DNA from: Salminus brasiliensis
Taxonomy: Eukaryota; Chordata; Actinopteri; Characiformes; Bryconidae
DNA: 64,000 bases
Assembly (NCBI RefSeq): GCF_030463535.1
Contig: NC_132896.1
Location: 32,045,680-32,109,679 of the forward strand
Direction of reading: 5' to 3'
Every line of letters starts with the position of its first letter. Position 1 is the first letter of the stretch. This document shows, in pieces, positions 26,801 to 39,056 of the stretch. The translations under genes and the position numbers were made by a program. Under the pieces are notes generated by a model. It did no database searches. It was not told the DNA's origin and saw only the letters and a list, made by a program, of their open reading frames with translations.

Positions 26801-29800
26801 ACACAGCCCCAGCCCAACACTCCCTGCGACTTCTCCTTTAGAGTCTCTTTAGAAAGATGCGAAATCTGTGCATTTCTAATATTTAATATAAATCATATTT
26901 TTAATTGTTATAAATTCATTATAAATGTTTTATTTGTAAATTGGCATAGTTGATCATAATTAACATTAACAGGCTTTTTATAAAAACAATAAGCCACTCA
27001 AAATCCACTTCAAATCTAATCAGCCAATTAGTGTTGTAACGTGTCACCCAGAATCAGATGCTCACAGAGTGGAAAGGAAAAAGAGGCTTTAATAAAAATA
27101 TTCATAGATTCGTAATCACAAAACAGGCAAGGATCACTTTCCAGAAGGCAAAAGATAATAAACAGAGGAAGAGAACATATCCGAATGGTCAAGGCAAACT
27201 CGTAGTCACAAAATCAGGCAATCGGTGTAAATCCAAGGCAAAACACACGGGCAGCAAGTCCAAAGGGCAAGACAAAAAAAACAAGGTCGATACAATACAA
27301 AATAACTCAGTAGTTCACCAGAATAGAGATACAGTACTTCACAACCAGCCTGAACTAAAGCCCGGGCTTATATACTAAACTAGAGAGCAGACACAGGTGA
27401 TAGCAATCAGTATTCGGGTGTCTGGAGACGTGGAGGGATGGGAGGAGTCATGTGATCACACCTACGGTCACCTGAGTGATTCTAGGACATGGAATCTAGA
27501 GTCGTGACAGGTGTGCGTATAACATAATCTTGCATGTACGGGTCAGCAGCCTCAGGTGTTATTTACATCCATCATCAGAATGAGGGGAATCGTTGGTGTC
27601 AGAAGTGGTTTTAGTATTTCTTGAACTGCTGAGCTGTTCAGCAGAACGGTCTCTGAAGTTTGCTCCGAAAAGCAGAAGACCACATCAGGTTCCTAGTAGT
27701 GTTCCTAATAAAGCGCCTTGTGAGTGTTTATGTACTTGATGTTTCTGCAGTTTTCCAGATGATGTGAGTTCAGGCCTGGTTGAAGTCATCTCCCCCTCTC
27801 CCTACTACTACCCAAACTTCTCCAACCTGAAGGAAACCTTTGGCGACTCCAGAGAAAGAGTCAAGTAGGAGCTTTTTCTCACCTCCTCGCCGGCATTAGT
27901 GCATACATTGCTGACTATGGCTGTCATTAGTGTTTTTGTAGGTATGTTTGCATACAGGAAATGGCAAATATTTGCTTATATGCTTATCTTTCCAGATGGA
28001 GGACCAAGCAAAACCTAGACTATGGCTTTCTTATGCTGTATGCTCAACAGAAGGGCACGTATTACGTTCAGGTAAGAGTTTACCTTGGGCCAAAGCCTCA
28101 GTGCAGACTTTGAGTGGCTGTTTCCATCATCACTTTTATTAGATTTACAAAGAATGTAAACTAATACAATCCTCACACTTCAGTGGCCTTTACAGTACAT
28201 CCAACAATAAAGGTAGCACAGGTACCGTATTTCTATAGCAAAAAAAAAAGCTGTAGCACATAGAAAGCTCCAGTTAAACGTGATGGAGGAGTGTTTTACC
28301 ATCCCGAACGTGGTCACACAGGTCGTTGATTTGTTAGGTAAGACTTAGGCGACTGTTATGAATGATGATTGGGTAACTGCTATGAATCTAGAGCACTGTT
28401 AGAGCTGGACTGGTTTTACTAGAGGAGATTTTCTAATGGGATGTGTGGGATTGTCTGATTAGTCTGAAGAAGTCAGTGGAGCTTTATGTTTCAGTTCTGT
28501 AGTTGGGGAAGACAGTGGACATTGTGGGGAATTGAAGTGGGATCCCAGTCTTTCAAGGGGTCGCTCTGTGTTTGTGTGTGTTCCAGCTGGAGGACGATAT
28601 TGTGGCAAAATCAGGATACCATGAGTCTATAACAAAGTACGTCCAAGAGGTGATCACACAGCAGTGGCTCTACCTGGAGTTTTCTCAGCTGGGCTTTATT
28701 GGTAAGTCTGTGTTTTTCAATATTCACTTATCCGAACTTTTCGAACTCCTCTTCTCCTTTCTCCTCTCTTCTCTCCTCTCATCTTTTCTTACCTTCTCTT
28801 CTCCTCATTTCTCTCCTCTTCTATTCTCTTCTCTTCTCCTCATTTTTGTCCTCTTATCTTCTCTTCTCCTCTCTACTCTACTTTCTTCTCCTCATTTCTC
28901 CTCTCTTCTCTTCTCTTCTCCTCTCTTTTCTCCTCTACTCTCTCCTCTCTTCTCTTCTCCTCTCTTTTCTCCTCTACTCTCTCCTCTCTTCTCGTCTCCT
29001 CTCTTCTCTCCTCTCCTCTTTTCATTTCTTCTCTCCTCTTTCTCCTCTTCTCTTCTCCTCATTTCTTTCCTCTTCTCTTCTCTTCTCTTCTCTTCTCTTC
29101 TCTTCTCTTCTCTTCTACTTTCTTCTCTCTCCTCTTTTCTTATCTTCTCTTCTCCTCATTTCTTTCCTCTTCTCTTCTCTTCTCTTCTCTTCTCTTCTCT
29201 CCTCCTTTCGTCTCTTTCTCCTCTCCTCTTCTCTTCTCCTCATTTCTATCCTCTCCTCTTCTTTCTTCTCTCCTTTCTTCTCTCCTCACCTTTTCTCTTC
29301 TCCTCTGTTCTCTTCTCCTCTCAATACACATAAGAAATAGAGAACCTGAGCCCAACTCAAGTTTAATCTTCCTGAATGTGGCCCAAAAGTCTAATATTTG
29401 GTCTCGGCCCTCAGGGCTTGGGTTGGGTAGCAAAACTATTCTTTCCCCAGTCCTCTCTTCTCCTCCCTTCTCCTCTCCTCTCCTCTCCTCTTCTCTCCTC
29501 TTCTCTCCTCACTCCTGTCCTCCCTTCATTCTCCCTTCTCTTCATTTCCCTTACCTTCTCCTCTCATCAACACTCTCATTCTCGTCCAATCACGGCTCTT
29601 AAGACTGCATCTGCAAGCAGGACAGAGTTCTCAGTCTCATCAGAGCGTCTCTCTCTCTTAAGAGAGTCTCTTAAGAGTCTCTCTTACTACGAACTAGCCG
29701 CTGGATGAGGTTTGTCTCAGTGGTACATTGGGGTTCGAGTGATCACTGGGACAGAAAGTCTTTGTCTCTGTGGTTCTCAGGTGTCCAATAGCGTTCAGGT

Positions 29801-32800
29801 TATAGGCGAAGTGGCGTCAGTGGTCACAATAGCGCACAGGTCCATTCCAACCCAGTTTTCACAAAGCAGGGGGGTAAAAGAAGTAAACCGACACCAGCGA
29901 AGGAATCTTCTGTTATCTGCTCTTAAAGAAGATCCCACACACAAACAGGTCTCTCTCACACACACACACTTTAATTCTCACACTCACATCAGAAGCACAC
30001 AGTGTTCTGGTTTCCTGTCATGAGAAATAAATAGAAAGTAGGAACACTCACCCACCCTCACACACACACACACACTCCCTGGGCTTTTCTAAGAAAAGTC
30101 ATGACTGCCTTATGGTTTCTCTGTCCACCCAAACTGCTTTTTTTTTTTACAGGTAAGCTTTTCCGAGCTTCAGATCTGCCCATGATTGTGGAGTTCATTC
30201 TGATGTTCTACAAAGACAAGCCCATTGACTGGCTGCTGGATCACCTCCTCTGGGTCAAAGTGTGTAACCCAGAGAAGGACAGTGTAAGATGATAGATCTT
30301 TCATTACAAAAGGTTCTAGGTCTGGTTGTAATGCTAAACAGTACCCACAAGAGGTTCTTTGTTCCAGTGGCAGTGAGACAGCTGGACAGAACACAAATTA
30401 TTCTTATTGGATGTCCTTTTCTTATAATTGGTTCTGCGTATTAACCCTCTGGAGTTTAAGGACATTTGCTCAAGGCACCTGAGCTCTCTCTGTAATGAGA
30501 CCCCATGTGACCTAGAGCACTGTGTGAGGAGATACTCTAACCCTAACCTGAAAAATGAAAGTCAGGTTTAGGAAATTCTTCATATTTCCTTTTAAAAACA
30601 TCCCTTTACTCATATGGACAAATTGTTCTGGTGCCTGAAACAGGTTTACCAGAGTCTTAGCTTCACAAACTATACAAAATGAATATAAACAGCGAGAGGC
30701 AGAAGACTCTGCAGTAGTCTGTCCAGTTTCTGAGTGTCCACTCAGTTTCTCAGAAAGATGGACATAGATACATGCCTGAATTCAGCAATTACAGATGAGA
30801 GGCAGATGATGGACACCAGTTAGACTGGGTGAGAGAAAGAGATGAGAGCCTCGTATCTCCAGGTGTGAGTGACATACAACAACAACGATGAATTTTCAAC
30901 AGGATACAGCGTAATATTTACCCACATGTTGTTTCACGTGGGATTAATACAGCCTGAGGTTAGTTTCACGGCTAAAGAGGGTAAAGGCAGCAGATTCTTT
31001 ACTGATGCAGGAGAGCGATGTCCGTAAAAATGACTGACATGGCGCAGCATTCGGACGGGACTAAAATCACTGAGAAACTCAGGTAATAATTACATCACCC
31101 CACGTCCCCACGTAGAACCAGTCCCGTCCCAATACAGCTTTAGAAAGTCAGACTCAGTGAATGCTCCCAGGTTTTAGAAAGTCAGACTCAGTGAATGCTC
31201 CCAGGTTTTAGAAAGTCAGACTCAGTGAATGCTCCCAGGCTTTAGAAAGTCAGACTCAGTGAATGCTCCCAGGTTTTATAAAGTCAGACTCAGTGAATGC
31301 TCCCAGGCTTTATAAAGTCAGACTCAGTGAATGCTCCCAGGCTTTAGAAAGTCAGACTCAGTGAATGCTCCCAGGTTTTAGAAAGTCAGACTCAGTGAAT
31401 GCTCCCAGGTTTTAGAAAGTCAGACTCAGTGAATGCTCCCAGGTTTTAGAAAGTCAGACTCAGTGAATGCTCCCAGGTTTTAGAAAGTCAGACTCAGTGA
31501 ATGCTCCCAGGTTTTAGAAAGTCAGACTCAGTGAATGCTCCCAGGCTTTAGAAAGTCAGACTCAGTGAATGCTCCCAGGCTTTAGAAAGTCAGACTATGG
31601 GGTGAATGGTCGTGGTGGATTAGAGAATGTTGCCTTATTCGTTTTTCCTTGTCCACAGAAACACTGCGGTGCTGAGAAGGCCAAACTCAGGCGCACTTTC
31701 AAGCCCTCGCTGTTTCAGCATGTGGGTCTGCACTCCTCCCTGCCTGGAAAAATACAGAACCTGAAAGTTAGTCATGATTTTCGCTTCTTACTCTCACATT
31801 TCTGAAATTTCCTAGTGATTCATAGTCATTTCTCCAACTGTTCAGCAATCAGCAAGTTTTACATTACCTAGAAATTGAATCATGTTTTGTTGTGCTGGGT
31901 GTGTGCTTGTCTGTGTGTGTGTGTCTGTGTGTGTGTGTGTGTGTGTGTGTTGATTAGGATAAAGACTTTGGAAAACAGGTTCTGTTCAAGGCCCACTCCA
32001 ACCCTGATGCTGTTCTGAGCAGCAGTTTGAAGGATTATCAGGGTCACTCCTTGGAGAAGGCTTACCTGGGACAAGACTTCTTCTGGGGTTTCACTCCTAC
32101 CAAAGGGGATTACATCCTCATCACCTTCACAACACCTCAGATCATTAAAGGGTGAGAAAGTAACGCCTTGTTTTTGCACAAACACATGTATAGATTTTTC
32201 TTTATACTCCAGAAGTAATTAGTCGGGCCAAGCCCTGTTCAGGAATCTGAAAAAACTGAAAATATATGCTACATTCATGCTACATTGTCCCTATAGCAGA
32301 GAGTTATAAGTGCCTTGCTCAAGTGACCGACAGTGACAACTTAACAGGCCTGGGTATCGAGCCCACAACCCTCTGATCAATGAGCCAGAAACATAGGTCT
32401 TCTCTTCACATATAGCAGCTAAAAAGAAAAAAAGCCAGACTCTGGAACAGAGACAGTATGAGCTTAGATGATTTGGGTATTGAACCTACAACCTTGTGAT
32501 CAATAACTCAGCACTGTAAACCACTCTAAGACAAAAGTCTTTACTTCACATATACCAGTTAAAAAGGCCAGGCTCAGCCATGCTATAGAACCCCTGAAAA
32601 AGAGACAGTAGCTTAGTGGACCCGAATATCGACCCCACAACCCTGTGATCAATAACTTAGCACTGTAAACTGCTCAGCCAGCCTTAAAAAGAAGTCTTTA
32701 CTTCACATATACCAGCTAAAAAGGCCAGGCTCAGCCATGCTATGGTACCCCTGGAACAGAGACACACTGATTAATAAACCAGCACTTGTGATTCATCATG

Positions 32801-35800
32801 TCAAAAAAAGAGAACCTTGTTTTTTGTATTGGTGCAAAGCCTCAGCATCTTAAATGGGGAAGATAATCTGATTTGTAAGCACAAACTGGAAGGGTGGATG
32901 AGGGGAGACAGGATGTTGTTCCATCCCTGGAGACTTGCTCTGGTCTAAAATGGGAGTGGTGACAGGAAAAACACTTGAACTTAGAGCCTTCTACAACTAG
33001 CTTAACTATATGCTACCCATACCTAGACACTGAATCATAAACCTTCTGGGTGCACTTTCTTGAAGGTTTGGGTAGGGCATAATAGTGTGTACGTGCCCAC
33101 ATGCCTGTGCCTTCAGAAGCGTTCGGCATAGCTCTGCATTCACTGTAAATAGTCAGGCCTCTAGTTTGTAAGGGTTGTATTTGCTGGTAGTTCACATGAA
33201 TGAGGTTTAGAGGTTGTTAGTTGAGTTACTACAGTGAAGGTTTAATTACAGGGGATAATTTATCAGCTGTCAAATGTTTTGATAAATCTGGGCCAGGCTT
33301 ATTAAATATACTGGAGCAAACTACACAGCTGTATTTGAAGACGGCTTGCCTTTGTTTGTTCGCCATGTACTTTTGATAAGCGCTGTATTAGTATATGGCC
33401 GGAATGATGTTTAATGGCACTTCTCAAACAAAGTCCAGTGGTGTGTGCCAGCAGTGACATTCCCATGGGTTTCTTTATAGGCTTATATAGGAAGCCTGTT
33501 CCTAGTACTGGGTTTACTGTAAGGCATTTTAAAGGCAGAATGTAGTGTTTGGAAAGATGAACTCTGGGCATGGTTGAGTGTGCATTTCCTGAAAAAATGT
33601 GAACTCTGACGAATCCTGTTTAAGCTTATTGTACAGGAAGTGTTTGGAGTTTGAGTCAGCTGTTTTGGTTGTGCTTAAGCAATTCAGACGGTAAAAACGG
33701 TCATACACAATTTGTTGGTCATGTACTATCAAACACACTCTTTCACACACTCTTACACGGATTTGGGCCTGTACTGCCAGGCAGCTTTTATAGTACAGGC
33801 AAAAAGCTTTTACTATAAATGTGTATCTGATTGTACAGGACTAAAACAATTAGTGTGGTGCAGGCCCAAAGTTTTTGCTGTATAAGAGTGTCTAATAGTA
33901 CAAACCCAAAACCTTGACTGTAGGAGTGTGTCCAATAGTACAGGCCAAAAACCTTGACTGTAGGAGTGTGTCCAATAGTACAGGCCAAAAACCTTGACTG
34001 TAGGAGTGTGTCCAATAGTACAGGCCAAAAACCTTGACTGTAAGAGTGTGTCCTATAGTGCTGGCCCAAATCTTTTGTTGAAAGAGTGTGTCTGATTTTA
34101 CAGGACCAAATCTATTACTGTAGTGCAGGGCACTGTCTTTACTTTAAGAGTGTGTCAAATAGTACAGGCCCAAAACCTTGTCTGTGAAAGTGTGTCCAAT
34201 AATACAGGCCCAAAACCTTGACTGTAGGAGTGTGTCCAATAATAGAGGCCCAAAGTCTTTACTGTAAGAGTTTGTCAAATAGTACAGGCCCAAATTCTTG
34301 ACTGTAAGAGTGTGTCTGATTGTACAGGACCAAATCCATTACTGTAGTGCGGGGCCCAAAGTCTTTACTGTAAGAGTGTGTCCAATAGGACAGGCCCAAA
34401 ACCTCATAGGAGTGTGTACAATAATACAGACCCAAAGTCTTTACCTTAAGTGTGTGTCCAATAGTACAGGCCCAAAACCTTGACTGTAGGAGTGTGTCCA
34501 ATAATAGAGGCCCAAAGTCTTTACTGTAAGAGTTTGTCAAATAGTACAGGCCCAAATTCTTGACTGTAAGAGTGTGTCTGATTGTACAGGACCAAATCCA
34601 TTACTGTAGTGCGGGGCCCAAAGTCTTTACTGTAAGAGTGTGTCCAATAGGACAGGCCCAAAACCTCATAGGAGTGTGTACAATAATACAGACCCAAAGT
34701 CTTTACCTTAAGTGTGTGTCCAATAGTACAGGCCCAAAACCTTGACTGTAGGAGTGTGTCCAATAATAGAGGCCCAAAGTCTTTACTGTAAGAGTGTGTC
34801 CAATAGTACAGGCCCAAAACCTTCACTGTAAGAGTGTGTCCAATAGGACAGGCCCAAATTCTTGACTGTAAGAGTGTGTCTGATTGTACAGGACCAAATC
34901 CATTACTGTAGTGCGGGGCCCAAAGTCTTTACTGTAAGAGTGTGTCCAATAGGACAGGCCCAAAGTCTTTACCTTAAGTGTGTGTCCAATAGTACAGGCC
35001 CAAAACCTTGACGGTAGGAGTGTGTCCAATAATAGAGGCCCAAAGTCTTTACTGTAAGAGTGTGTCCAATAGGACAGGCCCAAAACCTCATAGGAGTGTG
35101 TACAATAATACAGACCCAAAGTCTTTACCTTAAGTGTGTGTCCAATAGTACAGGCCCAAAACCTTCACTGTAAGAGTGTGTCCAATAGGACAGGCCCAAA
35201 TTCTTGACTGTAAGAGTGTGTCTGATTGTACAGGACCAAATCCATTACTGTAGTGCGGGGCCCAAAGTCTTTACTGTAAGAGTGTGTCCAATAGGACAGG
35301 CCCAAAACCTCATAGGAGTGTGTACAATAATACAGACCCAAAGTCTTTACCTTAAGTGTGTGTCCAATAGGACAGGCCCAAAACCTTGACTGTAGGAGTG
35401 TGTCCAATAATAGAGGCCCAAAGTCTTTACTGTAAGAGTGTGTCCAATAGTACAGGCCCAAAACCTTCACTGTAAGAGTGTGTCCAATAGGACAGGCCCA
35501 AAACTTTGACTGTAGGAGTGTGTCCAATAATACAGGCCACAAATCTTGACTGTGAGAGTGTGTCTGATTGTACAGGACCAAAACCATTACCAGTATTGCG
35601 GGCCCAAAGTATTTACTGTAAGAGTGTAACCAATAGGACAGGCCCAAAAACTGGACTGTAAGAGTGTGTCCAATAATACAGGCCCAAAGTCTTTACCTTA
35701 AGAGTGTGTCCAATAATACAGGCCCAAAACCTTAACTTTAAGAGTGTGTCCAATAGTACAGGAACCATTACAGTAATATCCGTGTTGTTGGTCAGCAGTA

Positions 35801-36848
35801 GGAATACACAACACTTTCAACAGTCTCAGACAGATGGGAAAACCTGTATAACTGCATTGTATCTGAACAGTGTATATTTGTCTTTATGGTGGAGATTACG
35901 CTGAGCGTCACAGAATACTGCTGTGCTTTATGGTTCAGTAGGCTTCAAAGACAGAGGCAGTTCAGTAAAGCTTATTGTACATTTACTCAGCTGCCTACAT
36001 CTTCTGTTGACTGTTAGAGTGAGTCTCTGGCAGGGCAGGCCCAAAGGCTTGACTGTGAGAGTGAATCTGCTAGTTCAGGCCTCAGCCCTTTACTGTGAGA
36101 GTGTGTCTAATAGTACAGGCCCAAAGCCTTTACTGTAAGTTGCCATACCCAGCTCAGGTCCATCCAGAACATAATCCCATCATTTTGATGCTTGACTTGG
36201 ACTTAGAACATCAACTTAGAATTTAAAATATATATAAAAAAAATAATAAAAAATAATAAAAAATAAACTCAATTTAGTTGCAGATAATTAATAAATAAAT
36301 AATAACAAATAAACGGAGAAGGTTAGGAGTACAGAATGATGAACAGAGCTGTATATGCTTCCGAAATGACCAAGAAAGCTGTAAAATATCAAGAATGAAG
36401 ATGGTGGCAAACCTGATGCTAAATACACTATGTGTCCAAAAGTTTGTGGACACCTCTCCTAATGAATGCATTCAGCTACTTTAAGTTGCACTCATTGCTG
36501 ACACAGAAGTGCAAATGCAACATGAATCTATCAGCACCATGCTAATGTCTAATAATGCCAGGCGTGGGCTATAGAGGGGTATAAAGCCCCCCAGCATTGA
36601 GCTGTGGGAGAACTGTGTTCTCTGGAATGATGGATGAGTTGGGGAACTGGGGGTGGTCCAACATCCTGGCCTTGCTAACACTTTTGTCACTGAATGCAAT
36701 CAAATCCTCGCAGCAGTGTTCTCTTCCCTGGACAGCAGAGACAGTTACTCCAACAAAAGCTGGATCAGCTCTTTTAATAGCCTTGATTTCAGAAGAAGCA
36801 GTGGATGAGCAGTCTATGTAGTCTAGTTATTATATGACACTAAGGGTG

Positions 36849-36895
<47 letters not shown>

Positions 36896-37075
36896 AGGTA
36901 CATCTTTCGGACTGGAAGCATCGAGACGAATGGAGACAAGTTTTACAACACCACCGTGGAGGTGCTGCCTAGTGACGTAGGTGCCCTAGGAGTCATTTTA
37001 ATGCTCAGATTTCCAGGGTGACACTGAGAGTGATAAGGCTGACACACTGGATCCTGTGACACATCTCACCTCATG

Positions 37076-37113
<38 letters not shown>

Positions 37114-37202
37114 CCATCCACCCACTAATTATGACCTTTACCTTAACTACAGCTGCAACCTTTACTCCCCATCTTACTAGAGAGAGAGAGAGAGAGAGAG
37201 AG

Positions 37203-37257
<55 letters not shown>

Positions 37258-38896
37258 AAATGCACACTTCCTCATTCCCCGTCACTGAGCGAGGAGGACA
37301 CTCCTCCGCCTGGTAGCTTCCACCATGCATCCCTGCTTATGGCTGCAAGTAAACCCTCACAAGAGGTTCCTCCACTGTTTCAAATGGGAGAGCCTCCAAA
37401 AGTTCCTGAAGGATCTCTAACAGTGTAGTTGGGTTCTCTTGGGTCGGACCAAGCACTGAAATGACACACTGCAGAGAAAAAGGTGAGGCAGGACGTTGGT
37501 GGAGTGAGTGGACAGGGTTGTGAGAAATTACACCTGGATTAACTCTTCTTAATTTCCTTGATTTTAGAAAAAGAAATCATTAATGAGCAGGTGTCCCAAT
37601 ACTTTTGTCAACACAGTGTAGCAACAGCATGACAGGGGATCTTTTCAATCGGCTTTATAAAAAAAAATTAAGGGGGGGGGGGGGCTTTGAGGGGGACTAA
37701 GGCGCTGTCACTGTGAACAGAGGATCACTGGGTCGAATCCCGGTCATGCTGCTAGCCATCGGCAGCCGAGGCCCAGAGAGAGGGTGAGTAGATGGCCGTC
37801 GCTGCTGTCTGCAGGCTGGTGCATTGGAGCCGGGTATGCGGCGCTTCCCTCCAGGCGCGTTGGTTGGATGCCTGGGGATGCTGCAACGGCAGCAGTCGGA
37901 AAAATGAGCAGCTTGAACGTGCACGCGTAGTGTGTTGTGTCAGGGGGCATCATGTATATTGAGGGTGGGGGTACATATAGGTACATATAGGTTGGGTAAT
38001 ATAAAAAAAGTGTGAATGCAGTGTGAATGTGTGCAAAATTAGACCATTTAAAATGTCAAATTAAATTTTAAAATTCTATTTATGGTATTTTATATATTCT
38101 TATATATGGTATTTTTAAAAACTTTAGCCTCAAACATGACGGAGCTCGAACACAGAAGCTTTAATAGAGAAAAAACTTCACCTACTTTTTAGGAGATAAA
38201 TGGACGATCAGTCATTGGGCTGGATTAAGCTAAGAGCTAGGAGAGGAGCAGCTGTGTGTGTGTGTGTGTGTGTGTGTGTATAAGAGAATGAAAGGTACTT
38301 AGTTATATGATTTAATCCATATTTCATCATAAATAATAATAATAATAAAGTGTAATCTACCCTCTGAGCTCAACAGTAGTGACGCTGTGTTTACATCGCT
38401 AAATAAAAGCCCTAATACATCACTAGTCTCTGTAAAGAGAGAGAGCTAGGTAAGGAAGTTAAAGCCGAACTTGATAAGATTAGTCTGATTCATTTGTATT
38501 TATTTATGTATTTTTAGTTATTATCACATGATACACTTTCCATTATCACAGGGGAGTGATTTCAGGCCTGCAGAACGGGATCCAGCATGTTTTGCTGGTA
38601 TCAGGAGAGTATTTAACCCACCATGCTGTGACGCTTTCAAACACACTTGCTTTCCCGTAGCTGCTGACACACACCGGTTACCCTGCGTGTGACGTAACAG
38701 CCACAGAACGTGTGAAGAAGGGTTTTGACACTTAGTTGTTTCACACTGTGTGTTTCAGGCCTCTGTGAGCGAGCGGGTGGAGAAAGGACTTCTGCCATGC
38801 TGTAGACCTTCGTCCGATGGCTTTGTGGTGATAGGTACTCACACGTCATTTACATTTCACCTGTTCATTTACATAAACACAAGAAGGATTTGAATG

Positions 38897-38939
<43 letters not shown>

Positions 38940-39002
38940 GAGATACTAGTGAAAAATAGAGAGCGTGAAGAACTGGTGAAATTGGAGGTAGAATTGTGTA
39001 AG

Positions 39003-39056
<54 letters not shown>

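Larger units (their letters stand above)
24340..26885. repeat. Two scattered copies of an unclassified repeat in intron 5
   Basis: The block 'ttggttaggcctga' through 'ccaaaacgtgtaccag' (24348-24430) recurs at 26622-26700. The block 'cttcctgcgactttc' through 'aaaatctgtgcatttct' (26050-26095) recurs near 26820-26880. Matching pieces in several places suggest fragments of an older interspersed element. Confidence 0.5.

Noticed and set aside
27058-27378. 106-aa Lys-rich frame
   Set aside because: It lies inside the solo LTR on the non-coding side. It is Lys-rich only because of A-rich repeat sequence.
28572-29340. Long Ser/Leu/Phe-rich open frames of 213-253 aa on the plus strand
   Set aside because: They are translations of the CT-rich tract. 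Only the first ~43 residues of one of them are real (exon 8), and the donor at 28702 ends the exon.
31136-31594. CRISPR-like array of 34-bp repeats
   Set aside because: Units are contiguous without unique spacers, and the context is a vertebrate intron, so it is a minisatellite.
33788-35647. Repetitive Tyr/Trp/Thr/His-rich frames such as the 160-aa frame on the minus strand
   Set aside because: The frames follow the 40-bp minisatellite period. There is no start context, no splice sites and no family resemblance.
36998-37330. Thr-His and Cys-Val repeat frames
   Set aside because: Translations of GT/AC microsatellites. The same applies at 38846-39251 and 56918-57167.
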